From NCBI GenBank assembly GCA_029940115.1, contig JAOZRQ010000029.1, positions 5,916 to 24,702 on the forward strand: a stretch of 18,787 nt of DNA, written 5' to 3'. The notes under the pieces were generated by a model. It had not been told where the DNA came from and did not search any database. It was given only the letters and a program-made list of their open reading frames with translations. The DNA is from Desulfobacterales bacterium. GTDB lineage: Bacteria; Desulfobacterota; Desulfobacteria; Desulfobacterales; 4be13. Positions 13,080 to 18,787 of this stretch are shown here, one piece after another. A program made the position numbers and the translations under genes. The stretch's first letter is position 1. Every line of letters begins with the position of its first letter.

Positions 13080-13650
13080 GGCTCCCCAAATCCGCTGTCA
13101 CCAGTCTTGTATAAACCGCGCTGGTCGGTCTCAGGTCGCTTTTGAACAGGATGATCTGGTCCGCGACAAATGATTCAGATTCAGCATCTCCGAATTTCTT
13201 CATGATGTCAAGGAGTTTTTTTGAATCCACCTTTCCCTTCACACGGGAAAGGGTCAGATGGGCCTTGAAGGGTCTCCCTTCCTTTGGAAAACCGATATCT
13301 TCCAACGCGGCATCCACCCGCTTCTGAAGTTCAATCAGCGGAAAGGTCTCCCCTCTGAGCCCGAGCCAAATCACCCGGGGCCGTTTGATTCCCGGAAAGA
13401 CCCCAATGCCTTTGCCGGCAAGTGAAACGGGATGGCTTCCCTTGACAGCCCCAGCCATGGCCTCGCCGATCCGCCCCACATCGGCCTTGTCAATCTCCCC
13501 CAAGAACTTGAGGGTGATGTGGATGTTTTCGGGACGGACCCACTTTACGTTGAGTCCATAGGATTTTATCTCCCTCTGAAGTTCCCTGATAAAGGAGACC
13601 ACCTGTTCAGGAAGCGGGGTGGCGATGAATGTCCGTATGGTGTCACGCAT
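13075..13650 (-). CDS. thpR: RNA 2',3'-cyclic phosphodiesterase (2'-5' RNA ligase family)
   Basis: This 191-residue member of the 2H phosphoesterase superfamily has both catalytic HxTx motifs: H44-I-T46 in NIHITLKFLGEI and H131-L-T133 in KAHLTLSRVKG. The family opens 2',3'-cyclic phosphates on RNA and can ligate tRNA halves through 2'-5' bonds in vitro; it acts in the cytoplasm. Length and motif spacing are typical. In many proteobacteria this gene lies just upstream of recA. Here the same order and strand are kept, but a repeat array, a toxin-antitoxin pair and a methyltransferase gene separate them. The stop codon is within a hexamer repeat. The start ATG 13650 gives the canonical N-terminus (IRTFIATPLPE). 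Confidence 0.96.
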   Translation of the reverse strand: MRDTIRTFIATPLPEQVVSFIRELQREIKSYGLNVKWVRPENIHITLKFLGEIDKADVGRIGEAMAGAVKGSHPVSLAGKGIGVFPGIKRPRVIWLGLRGETFPLIELQKRVDAALEDIGFPKEGRPFKAHLTLSRVKGKVDSKKLLDIMKKFGDAESESFVADQIILFKSDLRPTSAVYTRLVTADLGSP

Positions 13651-13746
13651 ATCTGGTTTCCATAAATGTAAACTTGCTGATTATAACGCTTTTTGGGGAG
13701 ACCTGGGACGCGCTTTGGGTCAGCCCGTTGAACTCCGGAGTGGGTC

Positions 13747-15516
13747 CTAAAGCTTTATTCTCTTGGGCGCCTTGAGCCACCGCTGATCGGAACTCCAAGC
13801 GATTTTGTGCTTTTCAAGATATTCCAAGGTGTTTTTGTAAAATCCGTTCACGGAGAAGACAAACAGCACAGATTTGCCGATGCCTTCAAGCTTTTCCAGT
13901 TCCCCGGCCTTTTTCAAAAACTCCCGCGCCTCCTTCACGGAAAACTTGGACTTCCGGTTTTTCACCTCTCCGACCAAGGAGTAGTCGTTCGGATCGGCCG
14001 CGACGGCGAGGATGTCGATCTGGATGTCCCGCTTATGGATCGGCGAGGCCGAGTAGGACCACACGGTCTCATACTCGGCGAACCCGAAGTCGGCCGGCAG
14101 GTTCTCGGCCATGCCGAGGAACACCCGGTTGTTTGCACAGGCATGTCTCCTCAGCTTGTCGATGATCAGATACTCCGCGAACTTGCCCCTGTAGTGACTG
14201 TACTCCCCCATCAGCCGTCTGTTCTCCCTTTTCAGCGTCTCATACAGGGTTTTGTATTCGTCTGTTATCTCCTTCGGATCAAAGCCCTCAATCTCATCCG
14301 CGTAGACGCCCCGGAACACCTTGTCGAAGATGTTGTCCCGGACCCCCCTGTAATAGAAGTTGCTCCGGCCCTGCTCGATGATGTCGGCCTTCACGATGAC
14401 CTCCAGCCTCCCCTCCAGTTCCGAGTCGTCCATCTCGAGGTTCAGCTCCCTTCCCAGCTCCTCCCGGGTCACCTCCCTCTCCCGGTGCCTGCAGAGATGC
14501 AGCACGATGCGTTTCGCGTTCCTGCTGTTGGCCTTCCTCATGGCATAGCCCGCGTATTCCATCCAGACACCCCGGATGGTCCCCTCCTTCTGAAGGGTCT
14601 CGAACTCCAGTGTCCCCAGAAGACCCTTCTCCGACGTGAGATCCCTTCCCGGACATTTGGAACGGAACAGGGCGGTGACGTAGAACGGATTCCCCTCGGT
14701 CAGCCCGGCCATCAGGGGGACGATCCCCTCGGCCACGGGAATTCCCTCCAGATGCGAGTATCTGAGGATCATGTCAACCGTCTCGTCCTCGGGAAGGCTC
14801 TCGAGGTAATGGAACTGGAACCTTCCCGGAAGCATGTGCCGCAGATCGTCCGCAAGCCACCCCACCCAGTTCCCGGAGACCAGCAGCGGCGCGTTCTTGT
14901 ACTCGGCTGTGTGCAGGTAGCTGCCAGCAAGGTCGGCCATCTTGTTCGTGCATGCCTTGTCCCTGTAAACGTGGCGGTTGAGGAACTGGAACTCGTCAAT
15001 GATCTGAAGCACACTCAGATCATAATGCCCGGCGACGGCCCGGGGGGTCTCCCTCACCATGTTCCACAGGCGGTCCGTCTTTCCCTCGTCGCTCAGTGAG
15101 ACGGCTCGCTCCGTCAGCATCTCCAGATATTCGAACCCCTCCCTCCGGGCCACGGCCGCGGCGTCCCGGAGGGTTCCCATCTGCACGGATTCCAAGTATT
15201 CCGCCTTCCGGGTTCCGAACGCGATGAACTGATAGACGAAGGTGAGGAGGAACTCCTCGCAGAGGTCGCCGAGCCACTGGTCCGCCTCCCTGATCTCAAA
15301 ATAGAACGGCACGATCCCCGCATCCCTGTGGAACGTGATGTTGTACAGCCTTTGCAGGATCGCGGTCTTCCCGGTCTTCCTCCTGGAGAGGATGGCCGTG
15401 CTCATGGATATCTCCCGTCTTATCCGTTCAATCCAGTTCAGGAAGTAGGTCAGCTCCCCCTTCCTGCCGGTGAACAGTTCGGGGGTTCCGATTCTTTCCT
15501 TGAGCCAGATTCGCAT
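13747..15516 (-). CDS. P-loop ATPase fused to a PD-(D/E)xK nuclease-like domain
   Basis: This 589-residue protein begins with FTGRKGEL (15-22), as in STAND/archaeal-type ATPases. It has Walker A LSRRKTGKT (43-51, with Ser where Gly is usual), Walker B VLQIIDEF (169-176) and GNP (275-277). A winged-helix-like stretch (about 332-400) and a predicted coiled helix (about 415-440) follow. The C-terminal 150 residues fit a PD-(D/E)xK fold: E448 in GKFAEYLIIDKL, D501 in QIDILAV and E517-x-K519 in LVGEVKNRK. An ATP-gated nuclease, possibly for defence or mobile-element control, is an inference. A strong Shine-Dalgarno (GAGGAGGAAC) precedes ATG 15516. The gene stands alone between thpR (96 bases downstream of its stop) and a binding-protein fragment. 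A large antisense frame (13807-15099) is a shadow. Confidence 0.8.
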   Translation of the reverse strand: MRIWLKERIGTPELFTGRKGELTYFLNWIERIRREISMSTAILSRRKTGKTAILQRLYNITFHRDAGIVPFYFEIREADQWLGDLCEEFLLTFVYQFIAFGTRKAEYLESVQMGTLRDAAAVARREGFEYLEMLTERAVSLSDEGKTDRLWNMVRETPRAVAGHYDLSVLQIIDEFQFLNRHVYRDKACTNKMADLAGSYLHTAEYKNAPLLVSGNWVGWLADDLRHMLPGRFQFHYLESLPEDETVDMILRYSHLEGIPVAEGIVPLMAGLTEGNPFYVTALFRSKCPGRDLTSEKGLLGTLEFETLQKEGTIRGVWMEYAGYAMRKANSRNAKRIVLHLCRHREREVTREELGRELNLEMDDSELEGRLEVIVKADIIEQGRSNFYYRGVRDNIFDKVFRGVYADEIEGFDPKEITDEYKTLYETLKRENRRLMGEYSHYRGKFAEYLIIDKLRRHACANNRVFLGMAENLPADFGFAEYETVWSYSASPIHKRDIQIDILAVAADPNDYSLVGEVKNRKSKFSVKEAREFLKKAGELEKLEGIGKSVLFVFSVNGFYKNTLEYLEKHKIAWSSDQRWLKAPKRIKL

Positions 15517-15534
15517 GTTGTTCCTCCTCTCTTT

Positions 15535-15764
15535 GACCTCCGGAGTGCAAAGCCGGCAATCCGTTTGGCATGGTGGGCCAGTCCGGCCGGAAACGGCTCA
15601 TGGATGATGGCCATATGTTCGATTTCAGGCTTGGGCATGAGGGAGACCGGCGTCTCTGTGGCCGAAACCACATGCTTGTATCCCTGCTCATAGATGGCAT
15701 CTGACGCGGCCGACCAGATGACCAGCATCTTCCCGTACTTTTCAGTGATTGGCGCGACCGCCAA
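15535..15764 (-). pseudogene. Fragment of a Peripla_BP_6 solute-binding protein
   Basis: From TTG 15764 the frame reads AVAPITEKYGKMLVIWSAAS, then DAIYEQGYKHVVSATETPVS. This is typical of the N-terminal lobe of branched-chain amino-acid-type binding proteins, where an alanine/serine-rich turn follows a strand after TEKYGK. The fragment continues PEIEHMAIIHEPFPAGLAHHAKR and then dissolves into the leader of the ATPase gene. It lacks the signal peptide, the first 60-80 residues and the whole second lobe; a complete protein has about 380-420 residues. The TTG directly follows a TGA, so it is not a proper start. It lies between the chemotaxis receptor and the ATPase, both on the same strand. The same family occurs intact or nearly so at the window's right edge. 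Confidence 0.65.
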
Positions 15765-15769
15765 TCAGG

Positions 15770-17266
15770 TTATCGGTTAATTTTTACTTTTCCTTTCCCG
15801 GAAATAATCGTATTCAGATTGACTACGATTGCTTTCACCTGATCGGTCTGAACACTCATTTCAAGCGCGGAATCCGCGGATTCTTTTGCGCTGGCCGCGT
15901 TTTCACGGGTTATCCGGTTTATTTTCACAGTCGCGTTATTTATCTGTTCCAATCGCCGGGTCTGCTCATCAGAAGCTGAAGCGATTTCTCTGATCAGCCC
16001 GCTGATTTCTGTGGATCTGCCGGCAAGTTCTTTGAAGGTCTCATTGGTCTTTGTCAACAAAGTTGCGCCATTCCTGATTTGGCTCACTGTGTCTTCGATC
16101 AGGGCGGATGTGTTCTTTGCCTCAACTGAGACACGCATCGCAAGCCTTCTTATCTCGTCTGCCACCACGGCAAACCCCGCGCCGGCTTGGCCCGCTCTGG
16201 CAGATTCGATTGCCGCGTTCAATGCCAGCAAATTGGTTTGAAAGGCGATCCCATCAATGGTTTTGACAATTTTGTAAGTCTCTTGGCTCGCCTTGGAGAT
16301 ATCTTCCATTGAACGGGTCAGTTCGGTCATGGATGAACTTGCGTTTTCAAACAATCGGTTGACCTGTTCGACAAAATGACTGACCTGATTCGCATTTTCC
16401 GCATTCTGGGTGAGCATACCGAAATTTTCTCTCATTGACGACGTTATTTCATCTATTGCTGTTGTCTGTTCCGAAGTTCTCCGGGCCAGCAACTGGTTGC
16501 CGGCCAAGATGCTGCCGAACACGCGGCCGAACTTTTTCGAACTTGCTTCAAGCACCTCTATGATCTGTTTCACAGGCCTGATCGCGATGATTCTGAGACA
16601 GACAGAGATCGCTATGATCAGCAGTATGACGATAATTATGATGGCCGCTGTCTGTACGAGAAGGGCCTTGTAAATGCGTTTGTTCAGGACTTTCTGAAAT
16701 GCGGAGATTTCCGCACGGCCTTCTTCCGTGAGACGACGAAGATTCTCGACCATCAGGGCATCGGTATAATAAATCCGGATTTTGCCCATTTTTTCCTCTT
16801 CATAATAAGCATCGGTCTGAAAGGACTGATTTTCAGCAAAGTTCAGATCCTTCGGGATCGCTTCACCCACACCGATCTCAGGGGCCTTCCAGATGGCGAC
16901 GAACGGCCGATCATTTGCATCAAGAACTTCCACGGCCTGTATTTCAGGGATGTTTATAAGATATCGGAGTGACGTTTTCAGCCTCCCTTCTTCCATGTTG
17001 TATAAATATTCGGCTGAAACACCGGCAACGATTTCAGCGTTCACAGCAAGCGCGTCCATAAATGACTTTCCCTGGATTTTCCCCTGTTCCTCAACAGATT
17101 TCTCCATTTTTCGCGTATATTCAGTGACGATGTACTCGATCAGACCTGATTCGAATCTGAGAAGCGCGATACCGGCGATGGCCAAAAGCACAAAGACAAT
17201 CAGGCCGTTATAAAAAGAGGTGATCGCCGAAATTCCGAATCTGCGTGTCAAGACATTCTGATTCAT
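15770..17266 (-). CDS. Methyl-accepting chemotaxis protein
   Basis: This 498-residue receptor has two transmembrane segments (about 14-36 and 202-224), enclosing a periplasmic region (37-200) that resembles a single Cache-like sensor (PEIQAVEVLDANDRPFVAIW). The cytoplasmic part is a coiled coil. Its hairpin tip is highly conserved: FQTNLLALNAAIESARAG (342-359), then GFAVVADEIRRLA (364-376), which binds CheA and CheW. The linker after TM2 (230-250, RPVKQIIEVLEASSKKFG) is short, and a complete HAMP domain is not evident. No C-terminal pentapeptide for CheR docking is present. The gene lies downstream of an SBP_bac_3 gene on the same strand, but 368 bases of repeats separate them. The ATG at 17266 gives a normal signal-anchor start; the Shine-Dalgarno is weak (AGGTAAAAA). 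Confidence 0.95.
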   Translation of the reverse strand: MNQNVLTRRFGISAITSFYNGLIVFVLLAIAGIALLRFESGLIEYIVTEYTRKMEKSVEEQGKIQGKSFMDALAVNAEIVAGVSAEYLYNMEEGRLKTSLRYLINIPEIQAVEVLDANDRPFVAIWKAPEIGVGEAIPKDLNFAENQSFQTDAYYEEEKMGKIRIYYTDALMVENLRRLTEEGRAEISAFQKVLNKRIYKALLVQTAAIIIIVILLIIAISVCLRIIAIRPVKQIIEVLEASSKKFGRVFGSILAGNQLLARRTSEQTTAIDEITSSMRENFGMLTQNAENANQVSHFVEQVNRLFENASSSMTELTRSMEDISKASQETYKIVKTIDGIAFQTNLLALNAAIESARAGQAGAGFAVVADEIRRLAMRVSVEAKNTSALIEDTVSQIRNGATLLTKTNETFKELAGRSTEISGLIREIASASDEQTRRLEQINNATVKINRITRENAASAKESADSALEMSVQTDQVKAIVVNLNTIISGKGKVKINR

Positions 17267-17634
17267 AACATTTTTACCTATCCATTCCTGTAATACTCAG
17301 CATATCTGAAAACCCCGTCGCCGCTCGGTTCGGACTTCGGCGTGAGCTCAGTCGAACGATTGGCAAATCCGAGCCTGTTCCCGCCGGATTTGTCAATCCG
17401 GCGGGAGCGTTGGAGGGGAAAAGTCTGCTCAACATGTCTGAAACCCTGCCGCGTCGACGGCTCGGACCGCTCGGTTCCCGCCGGATTTGTCAACCCGGCG
17501 GGAGCGTTGGAGGGGAAAAGTCTGCTCAACATGTCTGAAACCCTGCCGCGTCGACGGCTCGGACCGCTCGGTTCCCGCCGGATTTGTCGATCCGGCGGGA
17601 GCGTCGGAGGGAGAACCCAGAAACCAGTCTCAGA
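17267..17634. repeat. Repeat block with 97-bp tandem units and dispersed palindromes
   Basis: A 97-base unit starting GTTCCCGCCGGATTTGTCAA occurs at 17377 and 17474, nearly identical, with a partial third copy from 17571 to about 17611. Each begins with the palindrome CCGCCGGATT-tgtc-AATCCGGCGG: perfect at 17381-17404, with one changed base in the copies at 17478 and 17575. Bases 17325-17372 carry the TTCGGACTTCGGCGTGAGC / CAGTCGAACGATTGGC module in reverse orientation to 12750-12830. A CCAGAAACCAGTCTCAG stretch then runs to the stop codon of the next gene (17637-17635). No gene is present; frames here are repeat translations. Confidence 0.92.
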
Positions 17635-18396
17635 TTACTTCTTGGTGTATTTGTCCACGATCTGGTCGTATTTCCCGCTCTCCTTCAGCTTCCTGAAATT
17701 CCTGTTGAAGAGCGTCTGCACATTTTTATCCCTGAACAAGAAACCATTCTCGCTTTTGCCGAACAACGGAAAGATGTCAATCGGCTGGCTGACATCTATT
17801 TTCCCTTCCTGGGCCGCTCTGTTACGGAAATAGCTGAAGATCAGCCTGTCCATCTGGATGACATCCTCTCTGCCCATGAAGAGCATTTTGACCTGCGTCT
17901 TCTGATCCGCGACTTCCCTGTATCGCTTGTTTTTATCGGCCATCTCGGCATATTCTCCGCCCAGCATCACTTTGGCCCCCTGCCAAGAGAGAAGGCTGTA
18001 TTCGGCCAAGTCGCTTATCTTGGAGAACTTATACCCGTTTTTCTTCAAAGAGATGGCGATGTTCTCATAAGCATAAGCAATGTCAGAGAGGCTTCCTTCA
18101 AGCCCGAGTTTCTTTTCCGTCATCATGTGGGGCTTCACATCACACACAACATCAACCTTTCCCTTTTTATACGCTTCCAGTCGTCTGGCATAGGGAAAAT
18201 AAAAGGGTTTTACCGCATACCCCTCCGGCTCCAGGGTCTCCTTTATCATATCAATGAGGATACCCTCATTGGTTTTGGGAATGACAAAAGGGGGCAAGGC
18301 ATTCCCGAATCCCATTTTAAGGGTCTCTCCGGCAAGGCTCTGCGGCACTATGGTCAGTATTACCGCGGCCACAATAAACAGGTATTTCTTTTTCAT
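17635..18396 (-). CDS. Periplasmic solute-binding protein, SBP_bac_3 family
   Basis: This 253-residue protein has a classic signal peptide (MKKKYLFIVAAVILTIVPQSLA, cleaved about residue 22), so it is periplasmic. The mature part follows the SBP_bac_3 pattern: LKMGFGNALPPFVI, GILIDMIKETLEPEGY, YFPYARRLEAYKKGKVDVV, then a second lobe ending FNRNFRKLKESGKYDQIVDKYTKK. Members bind amino acids or related solutes for ABC uptake, or pass the signal to a membrane sensor. No permease or ATPase genes are adjacent. The next gene downstream is a chemotaxis receptor, so a sensing role is possible, but that is inference. A good Shine-Dalgarno (AAGGAG) precedes ATG 18396. The stop codon is directly bordered by repeats. 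Confidence 0.9.
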   Translation of the reverse strand: MKKKYLFIVAAVILTIVPQSLAGETLKMGFGNALPPFVIPKTNEGILIDMIKETLEPEGYAVKPFYFPYARRLEAYKKGKVDVVCDVKPHMMTEKKLGLEGSLSDIAYAYENIAISLKKNGYKFSKISDLAEYSLLSWQGAKVMLGGEYAEMADKNKRYREVADQKTQVKMLFMGREDVIQMDRLIFSYFRNRAAQEGKIDVSQPIDIFPLFGKSENGFLFRDKNVQTLFNRNFRKLKESGKYDQIVDKYTKK

Positions 18397-18419
18397 GACA
18401 ATACTCCTTATCTTTTTAC

Positions 18420-18530
18420 TCGATGTTCAAGTTTTTAATGCTGGATGCTGGTTGCCAGAGATCGGAGACTAGTAGCCAGTCAGAGACCAGTAGCCAGAAG
18501 CCGAGCAACCAGAAAGCAGTATCTGCGCTT
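18420..18530. repeat. Degenerate CCAG-rich short tandem repeat
   Basis: Between the two binding-protein genes the sequence alternates GAGACTAGTAGCCAG, TCAGAGACCAGTAGCCAG and AAGCCGAGCAACCAG, with ATGCTGGATGCTGGTTGCC before it. Units are about 14-15 bases and imperfect. This is the same class of low-complexity spacer seen at other gene borders in the window. Confidence 0.65.
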
Positions 18531-18787
18531 TCACCGCTTATCCCACCCGGGAATCGGGTAAACCACATCCCCTGTGGCCACCTCTTCGGGATGGAGGAGC
18601 ACCAGTTTCGGCTTTCCCTTCACCTTCTGGGCTTGGGTGACGATCATGGGCATCTGCAACTGCTTTCCGGTCTCATCAATTTCGTAGGGGCCTGTCATCA
18701 CCACCATTTTTCCGGAGAGTTCCATAGCCGCCTTCTTCAATGCCTTTGCTTCAAGGGAATTGGCGGTCTCGACATATTTCTCCAACA
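18531..18787 (-). CDS. C-terminus of a Peripla_BP_6 (branched-chain amino-acid type) binding protein, cut by window edge
   Basis: About 85 residues are visible; the 5' part lies beyond the window. The segment ANSLEAKALKKAAMELSGK, GPYEIDETGKQLQMPMIVTQ, KPKLVLLHPEEVATGDVVYPIPGW is the typical C-terminal lobe end of Leu/Ile/Val-type ABC transporter binding proteins. It includes the conserved GPY..DE.G motif and the closing P-x-P-x-W segment. The protein would be periplasmic and deliver amino acids or similar solutes to an ABC permease whose genes are not seen here. The stop is at 18533-18531. The apparent start at 18785 is only an artefact of the edge. A fragment of the same family occurs at 15535-15764. 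Confidence 0.85.
   Translation of the reverse strand, partial: LEKYVETANSLEAKALKKAAMELSGKMVVMTGPYEIDETGKQLQMPMIVTQAQKVKGKPKLVLLHPEEVATGDVVYPIPGWDKR

Noticed and set aside
13807..15099. 430-codon + strand ORF
   Set aside because: It lies antisense to the ATPase-nuclease gene, which has Walker and nuclease motifs and a strong Shine-Dalgarno. The + strand product shows no recognisable domain.

Overview
The window is 18.8 kb from a motile, Gram-negative bacterium. Signal peptides, a lipoprotein, two periplasmic binding proteins and a transmembrane chemotaxis receptor support that. The thpR - recA - alaS gene order, the gene families present and the repeat-rich spacers of moderate to high GC suggest Desulfobacterota, probably Desulfobacterales. 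That placement is inference, not something proven by the sequence. No rRNA, tRNA, CRISPR array or phage module was found.

Layout. (1) 1-1460: a 50-bp tandem hairpin repeat, a YkgJ-type cysteine-cluster gene (+), a 5'-truncated LTxxQ-like remnant (+) and a bidirectional terminator. (2) 1504-3626, minus strand: an MNT-type nucleotidyltransferase, a 5'-truncated metzincin-like metalloprotease, and a lipoprotein gene whose C-terminal NTF2-like domain is interrupted by one in-frame TGA. (3) 3.6-5.1 kb: a decayed accessory or defence patch with a DUF262 fragment, a TOPRIM-like protein that appears to have lost its DxD motif, and a retropepsin-like fragment. (4) 5.1-13.7 kb, minus strand: the housekeeping block thpR, a PIN-domain toxin-antitoxin pair, a SAM methyltransferase with a regulatory domain, recA, a TnpB remnant and alaS. 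(5) 13.7-15.8 kb, minus strand: a P-loop ATPase fused to a PD-(D/E)xK nuclease domain, preceded by a scrap of a Peripla_BP_6 binding protein. (6) 15.8-18.8 kb, minus strand: a chemotaxis receptor, an SBP_bac_3 binding protein and the C-terminus of a second Peripla_BP_6 binding protein cut by the window edge.

The most unusual property lies between the genes. Almost every intergenic space is filled with short tandem repeats (hexamer, heptamer, 50-bp and 97-bp units) or a dispersed family of GC-rich palindromes. Several arrays begin at, or within a few bases of, a stop codon (alaS, recA, thpR and the 253-aa binding protein). The heptamer array behind recA and the hexamer array behind thpR share one design: a long direct tract facing a short inverted tract of the same unit.

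Functionally, recA (recombination), alaS (tRNA-Ala charging) and thpR (2'-5' RNA ligase-like phosphodiesterase) form the conserved core, into which accessory elements were inserted. The receptor and the SBP_bac_3 protein may form a solute-sensing pair. No complete, clearly new multi-gene system is evident. The best candidates for follow-up are the ATPase-nuclease fusion, the interrupted lipoprotein gene, the stop-codon-hugging repeat arrays and the decayed TOPRIM/DUF262 patch.
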